The notes under the pieces were generated by a model. It saw nothing but the letters and a program-made list of their open reading frames with translations, was not told the origin of the DNA and made no database searches. Both the position numbers and the translations under genes were made by a program. From positions 1,116,001 through 1,180,000 of the forward strand of contig NZ_JAZIFX010000001.1 of NCBI RefSeq assembly GCF_036634175.1: 64,000 bases of DNA, written 5' to 3'. This document shows positions 9,901 to 18,600 of this stretch, piece after piece (position 1 is the stretch's first letter; the number at the start of each line of letters is the position of its first letter). Source of the DNA: Streptomyces sp. P9-A2. Its GTDB lineage: Bacteria; Actinomycetota; Actinomycetes; Streptomycetales; Streptomycetaceae.

Positions 9901-10654
9901 CTTCGGCGAGGCCGCCGTTGGACTGCATGAACATCAGCCGTACGCCGTCGAGGGCATCGGCCACCTGCCGGACGTAGCGGCGCAGTACGGGCGAGAGGTA
10001 GGCGTCGACGACGGCCGTGTCGCCGCGCGGAACGAGCCGCATCAGCGGACTGACCTCGCTGGACAGCGAGATCTGCGAGAAGCCGATGCGCGCGGCGAGT
10101 TCCCCGACCGCCTGTTCGTGGGCGGGGTGGAGGTGACTGTGCATGCAGACCACAGCAACGGCCCGGATGCCGTCGTCGTGAGCCCGGCGCAGCGGCTCGA
10201 CGAGGGCGTCCAGGTCGGGGGTGCGCAGAACGGTGCCGTCGGCGGCGATGCGTTCGTCCACTTCGACGACCCGTTCGTACAGCAGCTCGGGCAGTTCGAT
10301 GCGACGGGCGAAGATGGCGGGGCGGTTCTGGTAGGCGATGCGCAGGGCGTCGCGGAAGCCGCGGGTGATGACCAGGAGAGTGCGTTCGCCGGTGCGCTCC
10401 AGGAGGGCGTTGGTGGCGACCGTGGTTCCCATGCGTACGGACTCGACGGGATCGCGGGAGCCGGCCAGCAGTTCGCGGACACCCGCGACCGCCGCGTCGG
10501 CTGCGGGTTCCGCCCCGCCGGGAGCACGACCGGGCCGGTCGAGGGCCGGGTTGTCCGACAAAAGTTTGCGTGTGAGGAGCCGTCCGTCGGGCCGACGGGC
10601 GACGATGTCGGTGAAGGTGCCGCCCCGGTCGACCCAGAACTGCCAGCCTGTCAT
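6959..10654 (-). CDS. 5-oxoprolinase / hydantoinase A-B fusion protein
   Basis: A 1231-residue ATP-dependent hydrolase of the 5-oxoprolinase family. The N-terminal HyuA half (about residues 1-690) begins [13 protein letters not shown] and carries the ATPase-type motif [11 protein letters not shown]. The C-terminal HyuB half (about 710-1225) includes [14 protein letters not shown] and ends with [11 protein letters not shown]. The expected reaction is 5-oxoproline plus ATP to glutamate, but hydantoins or related cyclic amides are possible. Full length matches eukaryotic-type fused oxoprolinases. It lies 24 bp after cvnC and overlaps cvnD by 20 bp, so it is embedded in the conservon transcription unit. 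Confidence 0.9.
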   Translation of the reverse strand: MTGWQFWVDRGGTFTDIVARRPDGRLLTRKLLSDNPALDRPGRAPGGAEPAADAAVAGVRELLAGSRDPVESVRMGTTVATNALLERTGERTLLVITRGFRDALRIAYQNRPAIFARRIELPELLYERVVEVDERIAADGTVLRTPDLDALVEPLRRAHDDGIRAVAVVCMHSHLHPAHEQAVGELAARIGFSQISLSSEVSPLMRLVPRGDTAVVDAYLSPVLRRYVRQVADALDGVRLMFMQSNGGLAEAAQFRGKDAVLSGPAGGIVGMARMSQLAGFDQVIGFDMGGTSTDVSHFAGDYERVFTTQISGVRLRAPMLDIHTVAAGGGSVLHFDGSRYRVGPDSAGAAPGPACYRAGGPLAVTDANVMLGRIQPAHFPAVFGPNGDQPLDAGLVRDRFADLAREIRERTGDDRTPEQVAEGYLRIAVANIAAAVKRISVQKGHDITRYALTTFGGAGGQHACMVADSLGIRTVLVPPMAGVLSALGMGLADTTAMRERSAEAPLEPAAMPGIHRIADDLEAAARAELLAEDVPEDRIGVTRRAQLRYDGTDTALTVELADPSTMRRAFEERHRATYSFTLDRPIVVEALSVEATGITEPPDLSALAPYEGRPSAPRRVRLHTGGTWRDVPLHHREDLPPGRTVTGPAIITEDGSTTVVDEGWRAAPNDDGHLVMERVAITQSSDSGTESDQESRPEADPVLLEIFNNLFMSIAEQMGARLESTAQSVNIKERLDFSCALFDPDGNLVANAPHIPVHLGSMGIGVKEVIRRRGSTMRPGDAYAVNDPYHGGTHLPDVTVITPVFGTGSADTARGDRSVLFYVASRGHHAEIGGIAPGSMPADSRTIDEEGILFDNWLLTESGRFREEETRRLLTGARYPSRNPRTNLADLRAQIAANQKGVDEVGRMIRNFGLDVVQAYMRHVQDNAEESVRRVIDALDDGEYAYETDSGAVIRVRVRVDRADRSATVDFTGTATQLPTNFNAPFSVVNAAVLYVFRTLVADDIPLNDGCLRPLRIIVPPGSMLAPRPPAAVVAGNVETSQSITGALYAALGIQAEGSGTMNNVTFGNARHQYYETVASGSGAGEGFPGVSVVQTHMTNSRLTDPEVLEWRLPVRIDEFAVRANSGGAGRWHGGDGAVRRIRFLEPMTVSTLSQHRRVPPYGMAGGAPGALGANRIDRADGTVTALNGNDSADVRPGDVLVVETPGGGGYGPPPDPHRAGEKYDDFRAF

Positions 10655-10678
10655 GTCAGTACCCCGCTTCCGCGCCGA

Positions 10679-11074
10679 TCACAGCGCCCGGAGGCCGTTG
10701 ATCACGTCGCGCAGAATACTCTCGTCCGGCAGTTCGGCAGGGGGAACGGGCCGGTTCACGTGGACGGATTCGAGGTCGACGAGATCGCCGACGAGGACGC
10801 GTACCACTCCGATCGGCAGGTCGAGTTCCGCCGCGAGTTCGGCGACCGTCTGCGGAGTGTCACGGCACAGTTCGACGATGTCCACGTGTTCCGGGGAGAG
10901 TGTGGGGTCCGTCTCCGGATCGTCCGCGTCGGGTTCGGTGACGACCACCGCGATCAGGTCGAGGCGGTGCTGGGCCGCACTCGAGGTGCGGCCCCGCGTC
11001 ATGGCATACGGACGGACGACCGGTCCGGCCTCGTCGTCGAACCAGTGGCTTCTTCCCTCACCGTCAGCACTCAT
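10679..11074 (-). CDS. cvnC: Conservon DUF742 protein (CvnC-type)
   Basis: A 131-residue DUF742 protein, the third conservon component. The C-terminal half is a winged-helix-like fold (TPQTVAELAAELDLPIGVVRVLVGDL) ending in ILRDVINGLRAL, the conserved tail of the family. The N-terminus VRPYAMTRGRT is also typical. It begins 9 bp after cvnB on the minus strand. Members of the family are thought to help assemble the complex with the sensor kinase and the GTPase. Confidence 0.92.
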   Translation of the reverse strand: MSADGEGRSHWFDDEAGPVVRPYAMTRGRTSSAAQHRLDLIAVVVTEPDADDPETDPTLSPEHVDIVELCRDTPQTVAELAAELDLPIGVVRVLVGDLVDLESVHVNRPVPPAELPDESILRDVINGLRAL

Positions 11075-11083
11075 GCCATCCCA

Positions 11084-11518
11084 CTACCCGCCCGGGGGCG
11101 GATCGGTACGCGGTTCGGTTCCCAGATGCGGGCCCACCCTCTTCACGAGGAGGGTCATCTCGTAGGCGACCTGCCCGACGTCCGAGTCGACGTCGGCGAG
11201 AACGGCGAGGCAGCTGCCGTCCCCGGCAGCCGTGACGAACAGGAACGCCTCGTCGAGTTCGACGATGGTCTGGCGGACGCTGCCCGCCTCGAAGTGACGG
11301 CCCACCCCCTTGGCGAGGCTGTGGAACCCGGAGGCGACGGCGGCCAGATGCTCGCTGTCCTCCCGGGTCAGCTCCTGGGAGGACCCCGTGGCGAGGCCGT
11401 CGCCGGAGAGCACGACGGCCTTTCGGATATTCGCGACGCGGGCCACCAGGTCGTCGAGGAGCCAGTTGAGCTCCCCCTTGCCGTCGCCGGCGTGGCCGGT
11501 CGTGTGCGGTGCGGTCAT
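11084..11518 (-). CDS. cvnB: Conservon roadblock/LC7 protein (CvnB-type)
   Basis: A 144-residue roadblock/LC7-fold protein, the second conservon component and a likely regulator of the CvnD GTPase. LNWLLDDLVARV, VLSGDGLATG and ALVADVD-like segments (here AVLADVDSDVGQVAYEM) cover the fold. ATG 11518 has AAGGGGGG at good spacing. An earlier in-frame ATG at 11539 overlaps the cvnA stop but lacks a ribosome site. The longer opening to 12280 is a shadow of cvnA. Confidence 0.92.
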   Translation of the reverse strand: MTAPHTTGHAGDGKGELNWLLDDLVARVANIRKAVVLSGDGLATGSSQELTREDSEHLAAVASGFHSLAKGVGRHFEAGSVRQTIVELDEAFLFVTAAGDGSCLAVLADVDSDVGQVAYEMTLLVKRVGPHLGTEPRTDPPPGG

Positions 11519-11531
11519 CGACCGTCCCCCC

Positions 11532-14498
11532 TTAGTCATTCCTGGTCGTTCCTTGTGGTGCTGCCCCGCCGGGGGCTTCGTCGCCCACGGCGTTCTCCTC
11601 GCGGCCCCGCTGCCAGCCACGCTGGAGCGAGGCCATGCGGCTGCGTACTTCCTCCGCGTCCCGTTCGACGGGCTGGGTTCTCTCCTCGTTCCGTCGTGGC
11701 ACGCTCCGTTTGAGCTGGGGGGCGAGGCTGGCCTGTCGTACGCGTCGGGGCAGCGATGCGGCGTCGGCCGGGCCGGCGCCCGTGTCCTGCGGGGCGCTGC
11801 CGGAGCCCGGCTCGGCCGCCGGGTTCGCCGCGGAGTGCTCCTGGCGGGCGTCCGGCGCGCTCGGGGGGTGTCCGGAGCCGCCCGGAGGGCCACCGGCGGC
11901 AGGGGCGGGTGGGCCGTCCTCCCGGGCGGAGCCGTGGGACGCCTGCTCCGCGGGCCGGTCGTCGGCGCGTGCGCCGATCCGGGGACGGGAGGCCGCGCCC
12001 CGCCGACGGGCGGGCAGGGGCGGCGGTTTCCCCCCGTCGGGTGGCCCCGGGTCCGGGTCCGGGGAGGGTTGCCCACCGCGGCGGCGGGTCGGCAGCCCGG
12101 GCGCCGGTTCCTGTTCCGGGCGGGCGGACGACATACCGATGTCCTGGTCCGGCCGCTCCCGGCGGACGTGTTCGTCGCCGACAGGACGTCCGTGCGAGCT
12201 GACCAGTTTGGGCGTTCCCCTGCGGGGCGGCGGGGCCGGGGCACCCGCCTGGCCGCGCACGTCCAGAGCCGGCCCGTCATCGTTGGCCTTGCCGATGCCG
12301 GTGGCCTGTGGGTGGGGCTCGCCGCGGCGGCGGCCCGGCCGCTCGTCCTTGGTGCGGGACGGGGGGCGTCGGTGACCGAACAGGCCGCCGTGCTCGTCGT
12401 CCTCGTCCCCCGGCGCGCCCGGATAGTCGTCGAGGGCGTCCAGGTCGACAGGGGCCTCGAGTTCGACCGGACCGTTCAGGAGCGAGGCGGGCAGTCCGGG
12501 CAGCTGGACGGGCGCCTGGGAGAGCGCGAGACGCCGGTTGTCCTCCGATTCCCTGTCCTTGGTGCGCCGGGGCCGGTCGAGACGGAAACCGACGCCGTTG
12601 GTGTCCGGAACCTCGTCGCTGAGGAGCGCGTCCGGGATGAAGACGACCGCGGTGGTGCCGCCGTAGGGAGACGGCTGCAGGGAGACCCGGACGTTCTGCC
12701 GCTGTGCGAGACGGCTGACCACGAACAGTCCGAGCCGGTCGGTGTCGGAGAGTTCGAACTCCGGTGTCTCGGCGAGCCGCAGGTTGGCGTCGAGCAGCGC
12801 CTCGGCGGCCATGCCGAGACCTCGGTCGTGGATCTCCAGGGTGAAGCCGTTGGCGACGCGCTCCCCCAGGACCTGGACGGCGGTGTGCGGCGGGGAGAAC
12901 ACCGTGGCGTTCTCCAGGAGTTCGGCCACCAGGTGAGTCAGGTCGGCGACGGCGGGGCCGGTGACGGCGACCCGCGGCAGTCGGCGGACCTCGATGCGCT
13001 CGTAGTCCTCGACCTCGGCGACGGCCGCGCGCACGACATCCATGAGCTGAACGGGTTTGCGCCACTGCCGGGAGGGCGCGGCGCCGGAGAGGATCACCAG
13101 ACCCTCGGCGTGCCTGCGCATGCGGGTGGTGAGGTGGTCGAGACGGAACAGGTCGGCGAGTTCTTCGGTGTCGTCGGTCCTGCGCTCCATCGTGTCCAGG
13201 AGGGTGAGCTGTTTGTGCAGCAGGACCTGACTGCGACGGGCGAGGTTGACGAAGACCTCCGAGACCCCGGAGCGCAGTTCGGACTGTTTGACGGCCGCCT
13301 CCACGGCGGCGCGCTGCAAGGTGTTGAGGGCCTGGCCGACCTCGCCGATCTCGTTCCTGTCGTACTCCAGGCGCGGGACTTCGGTCCCGACGTCCACCTG
13401 CTCGCCCGCCGAGAGGCGGCGCATCACGCTGGGCAGTCGCACACCGGACGCCTCGTGGGCCTCCAGGCGCAGCTGCCGCAGGTCACGGATGAGGCCGCGG
13501 CCGACGCGCACGGACAGGAAGAGCGAGACGAGCAGGGCGATCAGCCCGAGAAGACCGGCGACGACGGCCTGGGTGATGACGCCCATGGCGACGGGGCGGA
13601 CGCGGTCCTGGTAGCGGTCGGTGGCCTGGTCGTTGAGGGTGCCGAGTTCCTCGAGCACATGGCCGGCTGCGGTGTCCCAGCTCCTCGCGGTGATCCCGTG
13701 GGGCGGTCCGGTGCCGGAGGAGATGGCCGCCTCCTCGGCGACCCGCAGCGGCGCGGACGCCGCGTTCTTCCAGAAACTCTCGTAGCGGTCCCGTTCCGGC
13801 GCGGGCAGCTGCGGCAGACCGGCGTCGTACAGCAGCGTGCGCTGGGCCACGAAGTCCGAGACGTCCCGGACCTCGGAGCGGGACAGCGCGCCGACGATGA
13901 GGGCGGAACCGAGCAGGGCGTCCTCGCGGGCGAGGAGTTCGCGGGCACGGGCGAGGCTGACGAGGGCGCGGTACTGCTTGTCCAGCCCGACGTCGTCGAC
14001 CACGTGCAACCCGGCCAGCAGGGTGTAGCACGGGTCGATCAGTTGGTTGTAGAGGCCGAGGGCCTGAGAGCGGTCGACGGTGCCGTCCTCGACACTGCGG
14101 CGCAGGGGCTCGATGCCCTCGAAGGAGTCCAGTACCGCGCTCAGCGCTTCGGTGTCCTGGCCCATGGCGTCGCGCACATCGGGGTTCGCCACGTTCTCCC
14201 GGACGCTGCTGACGGCCTTGTCGGTGGCGGCACGGCTGCGGCGGAGCGCGGCGAGCCCGTTGGAGGCACGCGGGTCGGCGAGATGGACCAGAGTCTGGCG
14301 GCGCTCCTGCTGGAGGACACGGACGGTGTCCTCGACGGGGTAACCGACCTCTTCCATCACCGACGACACATCGAACAGATGGCTTGCCTCACGGCCCGTC
14401 AGCAGGGTGCTGAAGGCCCAGATCGTCGTCAGGGACACCAGCGGCACGAGAAGCAGCGCCACGATCTTCCGGCGGATGGACTTCCCGCGAAAGCGCAT
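11532..14498 (-). CDS. cvnA: Conservon sensor histidine kinase-like protein (CvnA-type)
   Basis: A 988-residue membrane sensor of the nitrate/sulfonate-sensing kinase type that heads conservons. A first membrane helix (about 12-32, IVALLLVPLVSLTTIWAF) is followed by an extracellular helical NIT-like domain and a second helix (VITQAVVAGLLGLIALLVSLFLSV, about 305-328). Then come a HAMP-like segment and a HATPase region with ELLENATVFSPP and HDRGLGMA. The last 350 residues are Pro/Arg-rich and disordered, which is common in CvnA. A classical phosphoacceptor His box is not obvious. ATG 14498 has GGGGGAGG upstream; the frame opens earlier (14705) without support. Confidence 0.92.
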   Translation of the reverse strand: MRFRGKSIRRKIVALLLVPLVSLTTIWAFSTLLTGREASHLFDVSSVMEEVGYPVEDTVRVLQQERRQTLVHLADPRASNGLAALRRSRAATDKAVSSVRENVANPDVRDAMGQDTEALSAVLDSFEGIEPLRRSVEDGTVDRSQALGLYNQLIDPCYTLLAGLHVVDDVGLDKQYRALVSLARARELLAREDALLGSALIVGALSRSEVRDVSDFVAQRTLLYDAGLPQLPAPERDRYESFWKNAASAPLRVAEEAAISSGTGPPHGITARSWDTAAGHVLEELGTLNDQATDRYQDRVRPVAMGVITQAVVAGLLGLIALLVSLFLSVRVGRGLIRDLRQLRLEAHEASGVRLPSVMRRLSAGEQVDVGTEVPRLEYDRNEIGEVGQALNTLQRAAVEAAVKQSELRSGVSEVFVNLARRSQVLLHKQLTLLDTMERRTDDTEELADLFRLDHLTTRMRRHAEGLVILSGAAPSRQWRKPVQLMDVVRAAVAEVEDYERIEVRRLPRVAVTGPAVADLTHLVAELLENATVFSPPHTAVQVLGERVANGFTLEIHDRGLGMAAEALLDANLRLAETPEFELSDTDRLGLFVVSRLAQRQNVRVSLQPSPYGGTTAVVFIPDALLSDEVPDTNGVGFRLDRPRRTKDRESEDNRRLALSQAPVQLPGLPASLLNGPVELEAPVDLDALDDYPGAPGDEDDEHGGLFGHRRPPSRTKDERPGRRRGEPHPQATGIGKANDDGPALDVRGQAGAPAPPPRRGTPKLVSSHGRPVGDEHVRRERPDQDIGMSSARPEQEPAPGLPTRRRGGQPSPDPDPGPPDGGKPPPLPARRRGAASRPRIGARADDRPAEQASHGSAREDGPPAPAAGGPPGGSGHPPSAPDARQEHSAANPAAEPGSGSAPQDTGAGPADAASLPRRVRQASLAPQLKRSVPRRNEERTQPVERDAEEVRSRMASLQRGWQRGREENAVGDEAPGGAAPQGTTRND

Positions 14499-14917
14499 GG
14501 CCTCCCCCAGTTCGGCCCCGGGACAGCCGGGGGCACACATGTGCGTCAACAAACGGCGCGAGCCTACTACCGCGCCACGGCCAACTCGAAGAGCTCTCCG
14601 GAATCCGAACTTCCGTACCGACGGCGAGACATGGTGAGTTGTCCGGGCATTGGGTGAGATTGACTCCCGGTTCACGGGAGGGGTCGACGGAACGAGCCAC
14701 AGCACCCGTGAGTAGGATTTGGCCGATTCCTTTCCTTACTCGGGAATCTTTGTGACGCGCCGTTCGTCCTTCTCTGTGGGTAATGGGTGCGGAATCGGCC
14801 ACAGAAGTCCCGTCCCGTATCCGGTCGGCGTAAATCAGTGCAAGCCGGGCAGTCGTTGGGGAACCGGGTCCTGGGACCCGGGAAGGCGGTCTGCCGGCGG
14901 TGGGGAGTGACACATTG
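14499..14917. promoter_or_regulatory. Divergent promoter region of the conservon and the 14918 gene
   Basis: These 419 bp, less GC-rich than the neighbouring coding sequence, separate two divergent genes. An inverted repeat with 6-bp arms CTCCCG/CGGGAG and a 5-nt loop lies at 14664-14680 and could be an operator. I see no RNA gene. Promoter positions cannot be fixed from sequence alone. Confidence 0.5.
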
Positions 14918-15604
14918 ATGGGCACGGCGGAGCGGCACAGGTCGCCCGAGGGCGACGCGGTGGCGCAGGTGATGGAACGGCCGGACGGCAAGGCTCCGAA
15001 CTGCGGCGCTCCCGTGGCAGGCAGAGGCGCGGCCGGCATCCGGGACCTTCCCACGACCAGGACTGACGAGGTGTCGGCGGGCGTGACCGGGACATGGGAC
15101 GGCGAGGACCGGACCGGGGCTGCCGCGGGCATCGCCGGACCCGGGGCAGGCGCTGCCGGAAGGACCGGTGGGAGCCGCGGCACCGGGGACGAGGCCCGCC
15201 GGCAGCCGAACCATCGGCCGTTGTGGGTGGAGGAGCCCGCGCGGCGGCGCCGACTGCCGGATCCGGTGCGTACATCGGCCGTGCGTGCGGTCATCATCGT
15301 CGCGATCACGCTGATTCAGGCCATGGTGGCCTTCCTGTGCACGCTCGCCGGTTCCTGGCTCGCGTTCCCCATGGTCATCAGCAGCGTCGTCAGCACCATC
15401 CTGGCCACCTGGGGCGTCCTCGACGTGTGGGTGACCCGCCAGGTCTGGAACCAGCGCAACGGCGTGGTGTCCGCACCCAGCAGCACCGCGCGGGCCCTGC
15501 GGCGCGAGCGGCGCCGTGTCCGTCGCCAGGAGCGGTCCACGCAGCGTGCGCAGGCGCGAATACGGCGGCAGGGCGGCGGGTCCGGTCGGCTGTCCCATCC
15601 CTGA
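14918..15604 (+). CDS. Unknown integral membrane protein
   Basis: A 228-residue protein I do not recognise. Residues 1-110 are Gly/Ala/Arg-rich and look disordered. Two membrane helices follow: AVIIVAITLIQAMVAFLCTL and AFPMVISSVVSTILATWGVL, about residues 125-175. The C-terminal 50 residues are strongly basic (RRERRRVRRQERS) and presumably cytoplasmic. ATG 14918 is chosen because GGGGAG lies 10 nt upstream. It diverges from the conservon and converges on the SMC-like operon. Confidence 0.75.
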   Translation: MGTAERHRSPEGDAVAQVMERPDGKAPNCGAPVAGRGAAGIRDLPTTRTDEVSAGVTGTWDGEDRTGAAAGIAGPGAGAAGRTGGSRGTGDEARRQPNHRPLWVEEPARRRRLPDPVRTSAVRAVIIVAITLIQAMVAFLCTLAGSWLAFPMVISSVVSTILATWGVLDVWVTRQVWNQRNGVVSAPSSTARALRRERRRVRRQERSTQRAQARIRRQGGGSGRLSHP

Positions 15605-15640
15605 ACCGGACGCTCTGCCGCCCTGCGGGACAGGCGGGCA

Positions 15641-15671
15641 GGCCCCGGACCCGCTCGGACGGGCCGGGGCC
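15641..15671. terminator. Probable terminator hairpin between converging genes
   Basis: GGCCCCGG pairs with CCGGGGCC around an inner CCCG/CGGG stem. It lies between the stop of the 14918 membrane protein and the stop of the SMC-like gene, so it could serve both. Confidence 0.55.
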
Positions 15672-15697
15672 CGGGGCGTCGAGGAGGCGCTGCCTGG

Positions 15698-18600
15698 TCA
15701 GCCGTTCGCCGGAGCAGGCCTCTTGAACATCCGGGTGGCCGTGATCTCGCTGTGCACGGCTTGCTCGTCGGAGGTCTCCCTCGGCAGGCCCGGCCTCAAG
15801 TGCTCCTCGACACTGATGTACTTGAGGCCCGCCCGTAGGTCGGCATCGTTCCGCAGACGGATGACCAGGGGGAACTCCGCGAGTGCCGTCGTGTCGAACA
15901 GACCGGTGGTGTAGAGGAGCTGTACACCGAGCGCGTCGGCCACGGCCCTCTGAAGCTCCAGCAGGTAGGTGGCGTTGGCGCGGCCGATGGGGTTGTCGAG
16001 GAACAGGGTGCCGGCGTGCCGGTGCCGGTCGCGGCCCCGGTCGTTGGAGCGCAGCGCGGCCATCGTGCAGTACAGGGCGATGGCCGCGGTGAGCAGTTGC
16101 CCTCCGGAGAACACGTCGCCCATCTGTCCGACAGGGACCCGCTCGGCGCGCAGCACGGCGTCCGGTTTGAGGATCTCGACGGCGATGCCCTTCGGCCGGA
16201 GGGCGGCGGCGACTCCGCGCAACAGCAGGGACATGCCGTCACGGCGCAGGTCGGAGTTCTTGCGGACGGCTGCGCTGGTCGCCTCGTCGACGACCTCGCC
16301 GAGCCGCTCGGTGAGGGTCGCCTGGTCGGTTTCCTCGAAGCGGATACGCAGGAATTCCTGCCCTGACCACTCGCCGAGCCCTTCGGGCAGCCGCGACAGC
16401 CGCTGGGCGGAGCGCAGAGTGGCGAGGGCCGATTCGACGAGCCCTCTGAGCCGGTCCACGATCGAGTCGCGGTTGCGTTCCAGCTGTTCCAGTTCGTCGG
16501 TGAGGACCCGGAGCCGGGGTGCGAAGGCGTCCGCCCACTTCTGGGCGTGCTCGGGCAGCGCCGAGGCGGGCAGCTCGCGGATCTGCTGCCGGGCGGGGGT
16601 GCGGACCTGCTCGTAGCGTGTGGAGTTGGCGTGCCGGACCAGGATGTCGCTGGCCTCGCGCACCGTGGACTCGGCGGCGGACAGGTCGGCGGTGCACCCG
16701 CGGAGTGATCTGCGGGCCTCCCCGGCGGACCGGCGGGCCTCTTCCGGGCTGCCGGGATAGGGCTCGGGCTGCTCCGGCTCCTCCTCCGAGGTGTGTTCCC
16801 GGAGCAGGTCGCGGAGCATAGCGGCGATCTCGTCGAAGCCTTCGGCCGCGTCCTCGGCGCCGCGGTGCGCGTCGAGGAGATCGCCGTGGATCTCCCTGGC
16901 ACTGTCCAGTCCCTCCGTCCGGGAGGCCAGTTCGGCCGTGGCGGTGCGCAGCAGCGCCTGTGCGTGCTCGGCGTCGCGCGGCACCATTTCCTCGGGGAGC
17001 GCGGTGTGCTGCCCGCCGTCCTCGGGTGCCAGCCGCTCGGTCTCGCCGCGCAGTCGCCCGAGCTGCTCGCTCGCGCTCGACATCCGGGTCTCCAGGAGCT
17101 GCACCAGTTCCTCGGCGCGGGCGGCGGCGGCCTGCCGGCTGGGACCGTCCGAGCCGTCGGGTGACTCGAGCAGCTGCTCCGCGCGGTTGCGGACCTTGTT
17201 GCTCAGCCGGTCCAGTTCCGCGCGGGCCGCGCTCTCGTCGCTCTCCGCGCGGGCCTGCTCGGCGCGCAGGTCGGCACCTACGCCGACCTTCTCGTACACC
17301 TGGGACGCGGCACGGTACGCCTCGCGCAGAGCGGGCAGGGAGATCCGCGACGGTTCGGTACCGACCCCGGCCGCGTCCTCGGGTACGTCCTCGAGGGCGC
17401 CCGCGATCTCGGCGCGCTCGGCGCGCAGCGCACGCGCGGTGCGCCGGGCATCGTCGGCTGCCCGCTGCGCGCCGCGCCGGTCCTCGTCGGCGGTCCGCGC
17501 GCGCTCCAGACAGGCCTGGGCGCGGGCCTCGGCCTCGGCGGCGTCGTCGGCCAGCTCGCGCAGTGTGGCCTGCCAGCCTGCCCGTTCGCGGAGCCGGAAG
17601 GCGAGTCCCGCGAGGGCGTCGGCGGCACGCCGGGCCTTCTGCGCGGTCTCCTGGAGCTCGTCACGCACCCGGACGGCCTCGGCGGCGGCCTCCTCGGCTT
17701 CCGCCCGCACGGTGCGTGCCTCGGCCAGCTCCGCCTCGGACTCCTCAGCGAAGACGCGGGCGTCATGCGCCGCGCGGGCCAGTTCGGTGAGCCGGCCGGG
17801 CGGGCAGCCGGTGCGCCAGGAGGTGAGCCGCGCGGTCAGCTCGCGGTCCTTGGCAAGCCGTGCCGCGAGCACCCGGATCTCCTCGTCGCGTGCGGTCGCA
17901 CGGGCACGCAGTGTCTGCCGTTCCTCGTCGGCGGCGTGTTCGTCGTGCATGGCCGGGTTCGGCGGCACCAGGAAGACGTCGCCGGTGTCCGCGCCCGACG
18001 CCGGGGCCGGTGCGAGGAGGGCGGCAGCCGTGCCGACTGCGACCGCGGAGCGGGGCAGCAGTGCGGCGTCGCTCAGGGCCGCGCGGGCGCGGGTGTGGGA
18101 GTCCGGGTCGGTGATGACGACGCCGTCGACCAGTTCCGGGCGGGCGGCCAGCACGCGCGCGTGGTCGGCGGGGTCGACGGCCTGGGCGAGGTAGCGCCAG
18201 CCGGGCAGGGCGGGAATGCCGTGCTCGCCGAGGAACTCGACCGTGGCCAGCACGTCCGGTCCCGGCGGCAGCAGCCCGCCGTCGCCGAGGGCGCCGAGGA
18301 TGCGGGCGTCGTCGGCGGCGACGGTACGCAGTTCGAACAGCTGGCGTTCGGCGGAGGAGACCGCCTCCTCGAGCAGTTCGCGCAGGTCGTCGGCGAATCG
18401 GTCCAGTTCCTTGGCGGTGAGGGCGCCTTCGGTGGCGGTGCCGTCGCCCGGCTCGGCGTCCGTGTCGGGGCGGGGCCATGGAACGCAGGGGCGGGCCTTC
18501 GCTACGGGCAGGCCGAGGAGCTCGGCCGGCCGTTCCTCCGCGGCAAGGGCCTCCGCGGTGCGCAGCTCGCTCTCGTGGGCGCGGCCGGCCGCTGTGACCG

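Noticed and set aside
8747..11713. 988-codon plus-strand frame opposite the oxoprolinase and cvnBC genes
   Set aside because: Shadow of real genes with clear domains; no ribosome site and no recognisable motif.
11310..14657. 1115-codon plus-strand frame opposite cvnA
   Set aside because: Shadow; cvnA has domain order, ribosome site and neighbours to support it.
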